Source: Trichosphaerium sp. ATCC 40318 (lineage: Eukaryota > Discosea > Flabellinia > Trichosidae). From it: 64,000 nt of DNA. The stretch covers positions 248,001 to 312,000 of the forward strand of contig JALMLS010000531.1 in the NCBI GenBank assembly GCA_038496445.1. Reading direction: 5' to 3'. The notes under the pieces are model-generated. The model was not told where the DNA came from. It made no database searches and was given only the letters and a program-made list of their open reading frames with translations. Positions 42,301 to 54,800 of this stretch are shown here, in pieces. Numbering within the stretch: the stretch's first letter is position 1; every line of letters begins with the position of its first letter. The translations under genes and the position numbers were made by a program.

Positions 42301-45300
42301 CCGGTGTTGTTACTGTTCCTGGCGATACAATAGTTGCAGGTGTACTAACAGTCGCTGGTGTGAATACTGTGCCAGGGGCTTGAATTGTAGAAGGCGTTCG
42401 GACAGTTCTATTGATAAGAATTTGAGTATGGCATGTTTTTAACTTAAATATCGTACCCAGGCGTTACGATAGTTGCTGGTGTTACTACTGTTGCTGGAGA
42501 TGTGATTGTAGAAGGATTTCTTACAGTCGCAGGTGTGATAATTGTGCCAGGTGTGTTAATCGTTGCAGGTGTGAACACAGTAGCAGGTGTGTTTCTTGTT
42601 GCTGGAGTTGTAACAGTGCTACACGCACAGAATGTTAGAAGTACAGATAGAAACTAGTTTCTTACCCTGGAGACACGATTGTGGCAGGAGTGACAACTGT
42701 CGAAGGTCCAATTACTGATGCAGGTGTACGAATAGTACCAGGTGTTACGATTGTAGCAGGTGTAGTGACTGTTGCTGGTGTGTTGATCGTAGAAGGTGTT
42801 CTCACTGTTCCAGGTGTAACAATCGTAGATGGTGTACGTACAGTAGCAGGAGTATTGATTGTCGCTGGTGTTGTAACAGTTGCAGGCGTGACAACAGTTG
42901 CAGGTGTTTGTATTGTTGAAGGTGTTCGCACTGTAGCTGGCGTAGTAATGGTTCCAGGTGTAGTTATAGTTGCTGGTGTTACAACAGTTGCAGGCGTTTG
43001 TATTGTCGAAGGTGTTCGCACTGTAGCTGGAGTGTTAATTGTTGCAGGTGTGACAACAGTTGCAGGAGATTGGATCGTTGAAGGACTTCTCACTGTTGCT
43101 GGAGTTACAATTGTTGCAGGTGTGTTAATCGTTGCAGGTGTGAACACTGTAGCTGGTGTGTTTCTCGTTGCTGGAGTTGTAACTGTTCTAAAATTAATAG
43201 TGAGCATGGAGACTGAACAATATAGGTTTGGTACCCTGGAGACACAATTGTGGCAGGAGTGACAACTGTCGAAGGTCCAATTACTGATGCAGGTGTACGA
43301 ATAGTACCAGGTGTTTGGATTGTTGAAGGTGTGCGAACAGTTGCTGGTGTGTTGATTGTCGCTGGTGTAGTGACTGTTGCTGGCGTGATGACAGTACCAG
43401 GTGATTGGATCGTAGAAGGTGTCCTGACTGTTCCAGGTGTAACAATCGTGGCAGGAGTGATCACTGTTGATGGAGACGTGATTGTGGCAGGTGTCCTTAC
43501 AGTACCAGGTGTCTGGATCGTTGATGGTGTTGTTATAGTTGCAGGCGTAATCACAGTTCCAGGAGTCTGAATAGTAGAAGGTGTCCTCACAGTACCAGGT
43601 GTCTGAATAGTGGAAGGAGTACTTATTGTACTAAAACAAAAGCGATTAAAGAATGATTAACGAAAGTAGTAACTTACGCTGGTGAGATAACAGTTGCAGG
43701 TGTAATTCTTGTAGCAGGTGTAGCAATAGTAGCTGGTGATATCACAGTAGCAGGTGTTACTCTTGTTGCTGGAGTCTGTATTGTAGAAGGTCCAACAACA
43801 GTCGCTGGTTCAATGTTTGTTCCAGGTACTAATTGAGTACTTGGTGTAATAAACGTGGAAGGATTCCTTGGACGTGGAGGAATAGGTCCGCCAGTTGTAC
43901 CTATTTTTAGATATGAGTAAGATTCATCAGATTGTCGAGAAAAAAAGCAACACGTGTTTATTTTTGAAGCACGGAAAAAAACCTCAGAAAACGAGGAGCA
44001 AAGGGCGTACTTGGATTGATAAACATTGCTGGTGAGAACAAGGTCGCTGGTGTTACTCTTGTTGCAGGCGTTACGATCGTTCTTTAAAAAGAATTAGTAA
44101 GAGTGTTCATTACATGATAAAAAATTTGTTGCGTACCCTGGTGTGAATACTGTAGATGGTGTTCTGACTGTGGCAGGACTGTTTATAGTAGCTGGTGTTG
44201 TAACGGTCGCTGGTGTTACAATAGTAGCTGGTGTTTGGATCGTAGCAGGTGTTATGAGTGTACTTGGTGCTTCAATCGTTGAAGGGTTGACAAGTGAACC
44301 AGGTGTCTGTAATGTAGCTGGCGTCCTCACAGTAGCAGGTGTCTGGATCGTAGCTGGCGTAATGATCGTACTTGGAGCTTGGATCGTAGATGGATTTACC
44401 AAAGTGCCAGGTGTTTGAAGCGTTGCTGGTGTTCTCACGGTAGCTGGAGTTTGAATAGTAGCAGGTGTTATGATTGTACTTGGAGCTTCAATCGTAGAAG
44501 GGTTAACGATGGTTCCAGGTGTTTGTAGCGTAGATGGCGTTCTAATCGTGGCCGGTGTTTGGATAGTAGCAGGAGTTATAACTGTACTAGGAGCTTCAAT
44601 CGTAGAAGGATTTACCAAAGTTCCAGGTGTCTGTAGTGTAGCTGGGGTTCGCACAGTGGCAGGCGTCTGAATAGTAGCTGGTGTTATGACAGTACTTGGA
44701 GCTGCAATAGTTGACGGATTAACAAGCGTTCCAGGTGTTTGGAGTGTTGCTGGCGTTCTCACAGTAGCAGGTGTCTGGATCGTAGCTGGCGTAATAATCG
44801 TACTTGGAGCTTGGATCGTTGAAGGATTGACGAGAGTTCCTGGAGTTTGAAGTGTTGCTGGGGTTCTGACAGTTCCGGGAGTGACAATAGTAGCAGGTGT
44901 AGTAACTGTCGCAGGCGTTTCAATAGTTGCAGGTGATTGAATAGTAGCTGGTGATGCAATTGTTGAAGGATTAACAAGGGTTCCTGGAGTTTGAAGCGTA
45001 GCTGGTGTCCTTACTGTGGCTGGCGTCTGAATCGTAGCTGGAGTAATGATCGTACTTGGAGCTTGGATCGTAGATGGATTTACAAGAGTTCCAGGTGTTT
45101 GAAGCGTTGCTGGTGTTCGGATCGTTGCCGGTGTTTGAATAGTAGCTGGTGAAATAACTGTACTTGGAGCTTCGATTGTTGAAGGGTTAACAAGAGTTCC
45201 AGGTGTCTGTAGTGTAGCTGGTGTTCTCACAGTGGCAGGTGTCTGGATCGTAGCTGGTGTAATGATTGTACTTGGAGCTTGGATCGTAGATGGATTTACC

Positions 45301-48300
45301 AAAGTGCCGGGTGTTTGAAGCGTTGCTGGTGTTCGAATCGTAGCAGGTGTTTGGATGGTTGCTGGTGTTATGACTGTGCTAGGAGCTTCAATGGTCGATG
45401 GATTGACAAGCGTTCCTGGTGTTTGAAGTGTCGCTGGTGTCCTGACTGTAGCTGGCGTCTGAATAGTAGCAGGTGTTATAACTGTGCTTGGAGCTTCAAT
45501 CGTTGAAGGGTTAACAAGAGTTCCAGGTGTTTGCAATGTCGCTGGTGTCCTGACAGTTGCTGGCGTCTGGATTGTCGCAGGTGTTATGATTGTACTTGGA
45601 GCTTCAATCGTTGATGGATTTACAAGAGTTCCAGGTGTCTGTAGTGTAGCTGGGGTTCGCACAGTGGCAGGTGTCTGGATCGTAGCTGGTGTAATGATCG
45701 TGCTTGGAGCTTCAATCGTTGAAGGGTTAACAAGAGTTCCAGGCGTTTGAAGTGTCGCTGGTGTCCTCACTGTCGCTGGCGTCTGAATGGTAGCTGGTGT
45801 TATGACAGTACTTGGAGCTTCAATCGTTGAAGGATTGACAAGGGTTCCAGGTGTCTGTAATGTAGCTGGCGTCCTCACAGTAGCAGGTGTCTGGATCGTA
45901 GCTGGTGTAATGATCGTACTTGGAGCTTGGATCGTAGATGGATTTACCAAAGTGCCAGGTGTTTGAAGCGTTGCTGGCGTTCTAACAGTAGCTGGAGTTT
46001 GAATTGTAGCAGGTGTAGTGACTGTTGCTGGTGTGTTGATCGTAGAAGGTGTTCTTACTGTTCCAGGTGTAACAATCGTAGATGGTGTACGTACAGTAGC
46101 AGGGGAATTGATAGTCGCTGGTGTTGTAACAGTTGCAGGTGTGACAACAGTTGCAGGTGTTTGTATTGTCGAAGGTGTTCGCACTGTAGCTGGAGTGTTA
46201 ATTGTTGCAGGTGTGACAACAGTTGCAGGAGATTGGATCGTTGAAGGACTTCTCACTGTGGCTGGAGTTACAATTGTTGCAGGTGTGTTAATCGTTGCAG
46301 GTGTGAATACTGTAGCTGGTGTGTTTCTCGTTGCTGGAGTTGTAACTGTTCTAAAATTAATTGTGAGCATGGAGACTGAACAATATAGGTTTGGTACCCT
46401 GGAGACACAATTGTGGCAGGAGTGACAACTGTTGAAGGTCCAATCACTGATGCAGGTGTACGAATAGTACCAGGTGTTACGATTGTTGAAGGTGTGCGAA
46501 CAGTGGCTGGTGTGTTGATTGTCGCTGGAGTAGTGACTGTTGCTGGCGTGATGACAGTACCAGGTGATTGGATCGTAGAAGGTGTCCTGACTGTTCCAGG
46601 TGTAACAATCGTGGCAGGAGTGATCACTGTTGATGGAGACGTGATTGTGGCAGGTGTCCTTACAGTACCAGGTGTCTGGATCGTAGATGGTGTTGTAACA
46701 GTTGCAGGCGATACAACCGTACCAGGCGTCACAATTGTTGAAGGCGTTCTAACAGTAGCAGGTGAGTTAATCGTTCCAGGTGTTGTAATGGTCGCAGGCG
46801 TTACTACTGTAGCTGGTGTCCTTATTGTAGATGGTGTTCTAACAGTACTTGGACTGGTTATAGTAGCTGGTGTTGTAATGGTAGCAGGTGTTACAATAGT
46901 ACCAGGTGTTTGGATTGTTGAAGGAGTGCGAACAGTTGCTGGTGTGTTGATCGTCGCTGGTGTAGTAACTGTTGCTGGTGTGATGACAGTACCGGGCGAT
47001 TGGATCGTTGAAGGTGTGCGAACAGTAGCTGGTGTGTTGATTGTCGCTGGTGTAGTGACTGTTGCTGGCGTGATGACAGTACCAGGTGATTGGATTGTTG
47101 CCGGTGTTCGTACAGTGCCAGGTGTGACAATCGTTGATGGTGTTTGTATTGTCGATGGCGTACGCACTGTAGCTGGCGTAGTAATGGTTCCAGGTGTAGT
47201 TATAGTTGCTGGTGTTACAACAGTTGCAGGTGTTTGTATTGTCGAAGGCGTTCTAACAGTACTAGACACTGTATTAATAAAGGAAAACTGTTATCATATT
47301 TTTATCAAAAAAGTTTCCATTTTTATTTCAGTTTACAAAAACCATAAGATTTTGTCCCATTTCATAAATAACAAAATCAACGAGTACAAAAAAATGAAAA
47401 AAATTGAGCGAGAGAAGATGACGATAGTTTTCAAAAAAAAAAAAAGCGTGTCAATTCAAAAGAAGTAAAAAATGAGATACCCAGGTGTCGTGATTGTAGC
47501 TGGTGTAGTTATGGTTGCTGGTGTTACCACGGTTCCTGGTGTAGTAATAGTAGATGGCGTTGTAATAGTAGCTGGTGTAACAAGAGAAGCTGGCGTTTGA
47601 AGTCCACTAAAAAAAGTACATAAGAAAAGTCTGTTTTGGCAATTTAGAAAGGCAAAAAAAATCTCCGGTCATGATTTTTCGCTCCGCGATATTCAAGCGG
47701 TGTTAGAAGACACGTTCTTGTTTACATGGTATATCAATTGGGACAGAAAATAAAAAACGTGTCGATTACGCTTGAAAAGCAACCAACGTACCCATCAAAT
47801 TCCAAGTCGATATTAATATCAGCGCGAGTTCTTGCAGCGGCCAGGAGTTGGTTATCAAGATCAAGGGGTTGCATGGCAATACCATAAGTAAACCATAGCG
47901 ATAAACCAAAGTTACGATTCTTGTTATTACCTTGATAAAAGCTTTGAGTATTGAGTTTATTACAAAACGGTAAAAAGGAGAAAAAAGGTAAAACAAAGAA
48001 GAAAGATAATATTTTCATTTTTTTATGTTTGATCACGTGATAGTTTCCGCTAGCACTTTCTTACCTCCGAAACCTATCTCTGGTGGGTTTCCGTTAGCCT
48101 CTCCAAAGATTAAAACAGTAGCTCCTTGTAAAGGAGTTCCATTGGGAGCTGTGAGCACACCTATGTTATATTAGCGTCTATAGTATTATAACAAGCGTAG
48201 GGCCGGTTTTTATTTGCCAACAACACGAAAATTACTACAAAAATAAAAAGAGAAAAAAAAAGATATCTAACTCCATCAGTGTGACACTGTCACAAAAAAA

Positions 48301-48763
48301 CCGTACCAACAGGCGCGTCGAAGAAGCATATGCCAGTAGGATCAACCTGTCCTGGTCCAGTACCGTAACATGAGTCTTGTAAGTCACGTACAAGCGGGAC
48401 AGCTGATTCATTGCGGAAATCAGGCAGCTCTACCTCTACATCGAATACCCACGTGGGGTCGTTTCTTGCTTGTATTCTTCCTGTCAGAAGACCGTCGAGG
48501 TTGCCATTATTGTCGCGCGTAACAGTAAGCACGTTTCTAAAGCCAGGGACCCAGTCCCAGAAGACACGGTCACCAGCGCTCAAAGAACGCCAGTTGTCGA
48601 ACCAAAACGCGTGATTACCCTCGCAAAATTTACAGCAATCAAGGTCAGATACTGCTTCAGTGGCGGTGTATGTGCCAACTGATACAACACTGCTGTACGA
48701 GGCCAGAGGGCATAGAATAATGCATAGCAAGGTTATAGATATAATATGGGAAGGCAAAAACAT
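39306..48763 (-). CDS. Giant secreted Thr/Pro hexapeptide-repeat protein
   Basis: One gene of about 9.5 kb, about 2,500 residues. A signal peptide (FLPSHIISITLLCIILCPLA) leads a Cys-containing beta domain (LDCCKFCEGNHAFWFDNW, DRVFWDWVPGFRNVLTV, LTGRIQARNDPTWVFDVEVE), then GTPLQGATVLIFGEA, then DGGLQTPASLVTPATI, which starts the repeat region (about 47608-41990) of hexads such as TPATVV, TPSTIQ and TPGTLV. The C-terminal third is Cys-rich beta modules (CDLCTECTSEVCPDLKC, PPTYALRLDGLDGM, IRVFGTVYGGRWMN, AHDGADFTLEEPGSTG, WSGMGWLSHDRLTDP), ending CDNPLFPTN. There is no membrane anchor. The hexads suggest a rigid O-glycosylated or beta-solenoid stalk; an extracellular-matrix or cyst/spore-coat role is inference. 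N-terminal exon phases were checked and are continuous. Confidence 0.75.
44200..45990 (-). repeat. 108-bp higher-order tandem repeat, about 16 copies
   Basis: Each 36-residue unit is RTPATLQTPGTLVNPSTI followed by EAPSTVITPATIQTPATV with E/Q/A and V/I changes. One unit (near 44850-44990) is replaced by simple hexads. Units are near-identical, so the array is recently amplified. Confidence 0.8.
46013..46700 (-). repeat. Segmental duplication including an intron (copy of 42763-43540)
   Basis: The block at 46013-46700 repeats 42763-43540 almost base for base, including the 46 nt intron (GTACCA donor) and its flanking exon edges. The older block carries about 87 extra bases. A third, more diverged, intron copy is at about 42617-42664. 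Confidence 0.7.
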
Positions 48764-49182
48764 AATTTGGTTGCCCCTTGCTGCCCTCTCTTCTTTCCAG
48801 ATGTTTTGAGATTTTCAAAATAATGAAGTAGTCGCTTTGTGTTTCCCAACAAATGTGAACAAGATGACTCGTGGGTCTTGGGAAGTATCTATACATATTC
48901 AGATATCGCTACACCGTATTAACACGCGATAATCTGGTTTATCGTTCGGACAACTTTTTTTTTTGCTGTTTTTTCTATTTGTATCCCATTTTTTACTTTC
49001 AAAGTAGAGATAATAGAGTATATTAAGGGGTTGTAGTAGAGGGAAACTTATTGACGTTTGTGTACTCAAATTTGGTCATTCTGCTATCAGCCAACAACTT
49101 AAAGACGTGCCGGTTGGTCAAAGAATAGGTAACTCACTAAAAGAAGTGCCTCCGGCGTATTAAAATCGTGTATAGATCTTTT
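48764..49182. other. Intergenic, ~420 bp, divergent promoter region
   Basis: Between divergently transcribed genes (secreted repeat protein and hydrolase). No gene seen. Confidence 0.5.
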
Positions 49183-51407
49183 ATGTCTCAAAAAAACCAA
49201 AATACTGAACGGTACGTATTGTAGTTTACAGAACGCGTAGAAAACTAACTTGAATACTTTTGCAGCGCTCAACGAGCAAATAGTAAAAAATCTAGTTGTA
49301 AACCGCCTACTGGAACAAAGAAAGCACTGCATAAGGTAGTGCCTATTATAAATACTGCTCTATTTGGCTCTAGCAGTGAGCGTCATGACGAAAAATCGTT
49401 TTCAGAGTACTGGGATCAATACGTTGGTACTGATGGCAAAGAAATAGAGGCAAGTATTATAATACTTTATCATTAATTTATTCCGGACTTACTGTAAATA
49501 GCATGACAAAATTGAACACGTAAAGGTCCAGGTAAGAAAGTCATACCTTGCACTACTGAGCTCTTAACTAATTTTTATCGCCTACAGGTTGTAGAGTGGC
49601 CTGCTAATGGACGCGTATTGCGTGGTAGATATTACTATCCGCCTACCGACCGCGATGTAAACGGGAAGCTTATTGTATGTTTTTCTGGGTCTCATGGATC
49701 AAGCGTAAAACATATGCTCGTTGCGGCTTCATATTTTGCGCAGGGCGGATCTGCGGTACGTATTATTGAAATATCAATCAAAAAAAGTCAGAAAAATTGC
49801 CACAAAAACAGGTCTGATTTACACTTACCCAGGTACTCGCACTTGATTATACAGGATTCGGTGCAAGTACATCTAGTGCTTATGAACCAAATGGAAGCTC
49901 AAAGTATGGTATGACTGGTACGAAAGGAACATTTTGGTAAAACAAGTTTTCAAAAAATAACAAAAAATGGTGAAAAAATCGCTCTATTCTTTCACCTTTT
50001 TATGTTTTTGTCTTAAAATGCATTACATGGTGTTCGGAAAATCGGACTTTGTTGACAGTGCGCAACTGTTTACCTCAGATTGTGTACTACGATGGAACTT
50101 CCTCGTACAGTCTCGTTGGTCTTTTGGTATAGAAACGCTTATATATCTCCGGTAGGGATCAAAAAGCTTCATAGCTCTCAACTGTATCAAGACGGTATTG
50201 AGTTTTTGAATTGCGCAACTACTAAGTTACGAAAAAGAAACGGTGACGTACGTACCTGTCATGCTTACAGCGAAATTATGAAGTAATTGATCAACATTTT
50301 TTTAATTGTTTTTTTTTTTTGGTGTTACGCTCACTGTCAGTTTTATTAATTCTTTTATAGCATTATGAAGCGTCAGATATAATTATCTATAGCTACTCAT
50401 TAGGAGTCCCTGTAGCCTGTCATGCGACTCTAATAGCGTGTCGTAATGGCGACAAAATAAGGGGACTAGTATTGGACCGCGGAATGGTCAGTGTTAAGCA
50501 AGCCGCAAAGGACCACGGTACGTAAAAGTTAATTGTACAGTAGTGTACACAAAGTGCACCACAACAAAAGTCTACTACCCTCATGAGAGCACATAAATGT
50601 CTTGTAGGGGACAGTATACTGCAGTAAAAAATTTTTGTAGATTTTTAACTTCGTAACATTATTGTTTTTCAGGTCACTCGTGGGCTAGCACTTTGGCTGC
50701 GTATACACAAGGTGGAATGGATTTGCTAGATAATATTCTTGCGCTACGCGAGGATTATCAGAATTTACCTTTGCTTCTATGCATTGCAGGTAAAGGCGAT
50801 GCCATGGCGGATTCGTATCAAGATTTAAGTACGCGATTGACAAGTGACACCTCATTTAAGATTATTTTTCACATTTTGCTTTAAATAACGCGCGAATAAC
50901 TTATATTGCGCCCTTTAATGATTTACATCGGCGTTTGTATTATTACAACCCAAAAGGGAACACTTATTTTTTTATCCATTTTTGAAGGTTTTTTTTTCCT
51001 TCTGTACTTCTTGTTACTTGACCTAAACGTCGTTTGTAGGTTGGTATTCTTATGTTGTTGGGTTCACCAGAATATGTCTTCATAACGAAAAAACAGCAAA
51101 GCATGAAGACCACGCGAGAATGTTATTCTCGGCACATAAATTGTTAGACAAGCTCATTGAGGGCAATTTTTCGCCAAGCATGTCCCCAACGGACAAAAAT
51201 GGTGTAATGGTTTCAGGCGACATGTTTGATGCTGTTATACTGCACTATGAGAACATGAATTTTCACTTGACTTGTGACATCAACTTTGACAACGAGCCTA
51301 AAGATACCGAACCATATGAATCAAAGCCGTCCACGAAAAAAACCACGCTAAAAAGCAAGTGGTACAGCAAGTATGAAAAAAAGAAACAAAAAAGAACACC
51401 AATCTAG
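49183..51407 (+). CDS. Alpha/beta hydrolase-fold protein
   Basis: Start MSQKNQNTERAQRANSKKSS (basic, no signal peptide). Then YWDQYVGTDGKEIE, a 10-codon exon HDKIEHVKVQ, VVEWPANGRVLRGRYYYPPT, KLIVCFSGSHGSSVKHML (oxyanion-side strand), VLALDYTGFGAST (strand plus Asp/Tyr), DIIIYSYSLGVPVACHATL (nucleophile elbow SYSLG, first Gly of GxSxG replaced by Ser), LLLCIAGKGDAMADSYQ (candidate Asp) and AKHEDHARMLFSAHKLLDKL (candidate His). The C-terminus has a basic tail (TKKTTLKSKWYSKYEKKKQK). Substrate unknown. The intron after KEIE starts GCAAGT. Several middle exons (49900-50350) are unsure. Confidence 0.6.
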
Positions 51408-51564
51408 ATATTCGCCAAAAGAGCTGTTAAGACTTTGATGATGGTAAAAAAGTCCGCAACGTAATAAATAAAAAACAAGAAAAAAAAAGGATCTTTACGC
51501 ATTGTTGGTTCAGACTTTTTGTTAGTCCCTTTGAAAACCACCATTAAGTAAACTACATTAAAGC

Positions 51565-51735
51565 ATGGATCTGAGACAGGTCTTGGGTGAGCAAACTGAA
51601 TTTTACACAAAAAAAATTATCTGGGAAGCTTTCTCACTTGGTTGTATGTTAAGAGCATCCGTATGTAAGTTGCCAGCTCAACACAAAGTAAAGTTGGCTT
51701 TGTTGCAACTAATCAATGAGTGTCTAAGAGTTTAG
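51565..51735 (+). CDS. Possible 56-residue small protein
   Basis: MDLRQVLGEQTEFYTKKIIW to KLALLQLINECLRV, open from ATG to TAG, between two plus-strand genes. Helical composition. No family recognised; may be chance. Confidence 0.2.
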   Translation: MDLRQVLGEQTEFYTKKIIWEAFSLGCMLRASVCKLPAQHKVKLALLQLINECLRV

Positions 51736-51893
51736 TCGCAGTTTCTTAACAACGGTGCGCCTTTTGAAAAGCTGAAAGATTCCATCGCGGCAAGAAACTT
51801 GCTGACTTGCTTCTCCCTCCTATTCACGTTAACGTCTATTGTTTTACACTATTTATGTCGCTCTAGTTGGTTTTTTGAATACCAGAGCCTTAA

Positions 51894-54800
51894 ATGAAGA
51901 GTTGGATCACAGCACAAAAAAACCAAAAGCGAGCTGCTCACATATCGTTGCGGAATAATACAGACTTTGTTTTAGAGCGATTTTCAGTACGCAAAACAAA
52001 TTCAACCTGATTGTGAAGTGACACGCTTACAAAATATAGTATTCTATATTCCACGGCAAATGGAGCCACTTTCCACCAGGTACAAGGTTTTTTTGAGGCT
52101 TTGTTCGTTTATTTGGTTTAGAAAAAATTAAACCCGGCGAAACAGCTCAATTCGGGACTCAAACGCGTAAGCAGTACTTAAACGATACTTTAACTAACAT
52201 TTGATGAAAAGATGGTTTAGCGCTAACTGGCACTCAAGCTGAAGTGTCTTTTAGTGTTGCTACAGTACGTGGGTATTATCTATTTAAACGTAAATTTTTG
52301 GGATCATTTTGTTTGAAAAACGCAAAGCACTGAGTGTTATTCGCGCTTTTAGTATCTATAAAGCACCTGGAGCATGTTTTTACTTTTTTGTTAAATTATT
52401 CCATTAAACCCGAATCGTTTAGGGCAATATTAAAGTTCAATGGAATATACCACTATTCGGACAGAAAACATATAGTTCTAGTGGACCAAACGGGTTTAAA
52501 ATAGCGCCGTCAGGTACAAAAGAAAAAAACTTTATTTGAACTTGTCATTTCTTGGTTTTTTCAGATTGTGCTCTTCGCAAGTGGTGTAGAGTTGTTTTCT
52601 TATTTCTCTTAGCTTCATTGGGTAACCCAGTATCTCAACTGGCTTTCACTGTAATTTATACAGGTACTGTTGGTTGTAAGGAGTGTTTCTAAAGAGTAAT
52701 GTTTCAGGTCCTCCAAATATAAATGAATTAGTGGATGAAGAAGTAACTTCAAGGAAATCTGTTGAAGAGTATCCAGAGTGGCGTAAAAGCATTCAAAACG
52801 CAAAACGTAGTGTTGTTTTAACAGTTACCAATAAGACAAAGAGAAAATTAATAAGAAGGCATTACCATTTACACTATGGTGATTGGTACGAGTTTTTTTC
52901 GAAAAAAATTTCGAAAAACTTTCAAAACACTGTGCTCACGTGTTTAGGACCGTACTGCCCCCAGAACAAATAGAACCGCATGGTGTGGTTATTTTTGCAT
53001 CTCAGTCACATGGTTTTATGACAGGCGCAACAGGAGAAGCGTTTTATGTTGGTAAGTGAAATGTTTTGTATTGTTCTTTGAAATAACAGTTATATCATAG
53101 CTGAGGGCATGCGATCTGAGATTGAAATAAAATGGAACAATCCCTATATAGGTGGTGCGTATATTATCGAAATAATACGAATTCAATGATTCTGACACCC
53201 AACCAAGAAAAAACATGCAGCCATAGTTGCCCACCTCAATTAAGGATTGAACATCATCAAAAGAAAGCCAATTTTGACCAAGTGCGTCCACTCATTTGTT
53301 CAAATTATGGCACTGATCTAATGTTCACCTATAGATATCTATTTGGATTATTGATATGACAGAGGAAAAGAATAATGAGCGTATGTTCAGCGTACTTAAG
53401 CAAATTTATAAGTTAATAATTTCGCCAGATAATCATGGAGTATCTGTATTGACGCTTGATACCTACTTGAAGTTATCAAACTCTCATAATCGCGCCTCTG
53501 ATCTTAGCAACCTTCTTGTACAAAAGAACCTCGATATTGTTGCTTTACAAGGTACTTATCAGTTCATTTTATTTATTCTATTTTTATTAACTTTCTTTTT
53601 TTAAGGAGTTTTCAACAACGATGCCAGAAAGGAACTTCGTAAAACTCTGACGGGGTCACCGTATAGATATACTGTACGTAAAATTTATTGTAATTGTTTG
53701 ATATTGGGGTAACCTTAAAACATAGATAACAAAAAATGGAGATGCTAGTTCTTTTACAGAGAGTAGTGGTTTATTTTTTGCTTCAAAATTTCCAATTGAA
53801 TGGTCTTCATTCTTTCCTTTTGGTGCCGGTATGGGCTCTGATAGTAGGTACCAAAAGGTACAAACTTAGAAAGCAACTACACTATTGTTATTGACTGTTT
53901 TTAAAGGGTATTCTTGGTGCTCTTGTTGATGTGTCATCTGTGTTTTATCCAAACGCTAAAATTTTTGTATTTGTAACTCATCTTCAGGTATGTTGTTTGT
54001 ATCTCCTTTGTGGCTTTTCTGACGCTTTTATAGACCAACTATTTTGAGTCTTCGCCACATTTAAATCGTACTGGGAGTTCTTCTTCTTCTTCTAAGCATC
54101 ACTTGATTACAGAATGCCGCAAGCAGCAACTTGCTATTTGTAGAACATTTATTATTTCTTGCTTGGAACAATGGCATGTCGGTGGGAATAAGACTAATAA
54201 CATCGGTTGTATGCTTTGTGGCAATTTTAATATTACTGGTGAATTACCACCTGATGTTGAAGGAAGCTGGATACGTATGGGTACTGGTATTGACAACGTA
54301 CGTAAATGAGCCCCGTGACACGAAGTAGCTACTTTACAAAAATTTTGGAGTTTTTTGTTCTTGTTTTGTTGAGTTTTTATCAAGGTTGGTGTTGGTAAAG
54401 ATGTTTGGAGATGTACATCAAAAGGAGATATATCCAAACTACGTACTTTAGATGGCGTTTTATGGGATAAATATACAGGAAAAATGAAGCAAATATCTTC
54501 ATCAAGAGGTTTTACTTGGGGCAAGTTAACTTTACTTTGTTTTGTAAACACTCGCTTTTCTAACTCTTTTTTTGTAGGCGTTGATAATAAACACAATGTT
54601 TATAGACTTAATAATGACACTGGAGGTTGGGAGAAGCAATCATGTACGGAAGAATTTCAATGAAGAGCAAAAAACTAAGAATGAAGGTTACTTACTTTTC
54701 ATAGCCATACGATTAAAGAAAGTGGCTTGTGGTAACGAACAAGATGTTTGGGGAATTAATGCAACATGGAAAGTGTTTCGATGGACTGGGAGGGAATTCA

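Larger units (their letters stand above)
41990..47608 (-). repeat. Coding hexapeptide repeat tract
   Basis: Minus-strand hexads of form [TSIV]-x-[TS]-P-[AGS]-[ST], 18 bp each, interrupted by several short introns. Because of the codon pattern the opposite strand is also open and reads AGVxxV repeats; those plus-strand frames are not genes. Confidence 0.85.

Noticed and set aside
42681-47468. Long plus-strand open frames reading AGVxxV repeats
   Set aside because: They are antisense to the Thr/Pro hexad exons, have no start context or ending domain, and exist only because the repeat codons lack stops on either strand.
42000-47600. Regular repeats that could suggest a CRISPR array or centromeric satellite
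   Set aside because: The 18-bp and 108-bp periods are coding hexads in frame on the minus strand; there are no unique spacers.
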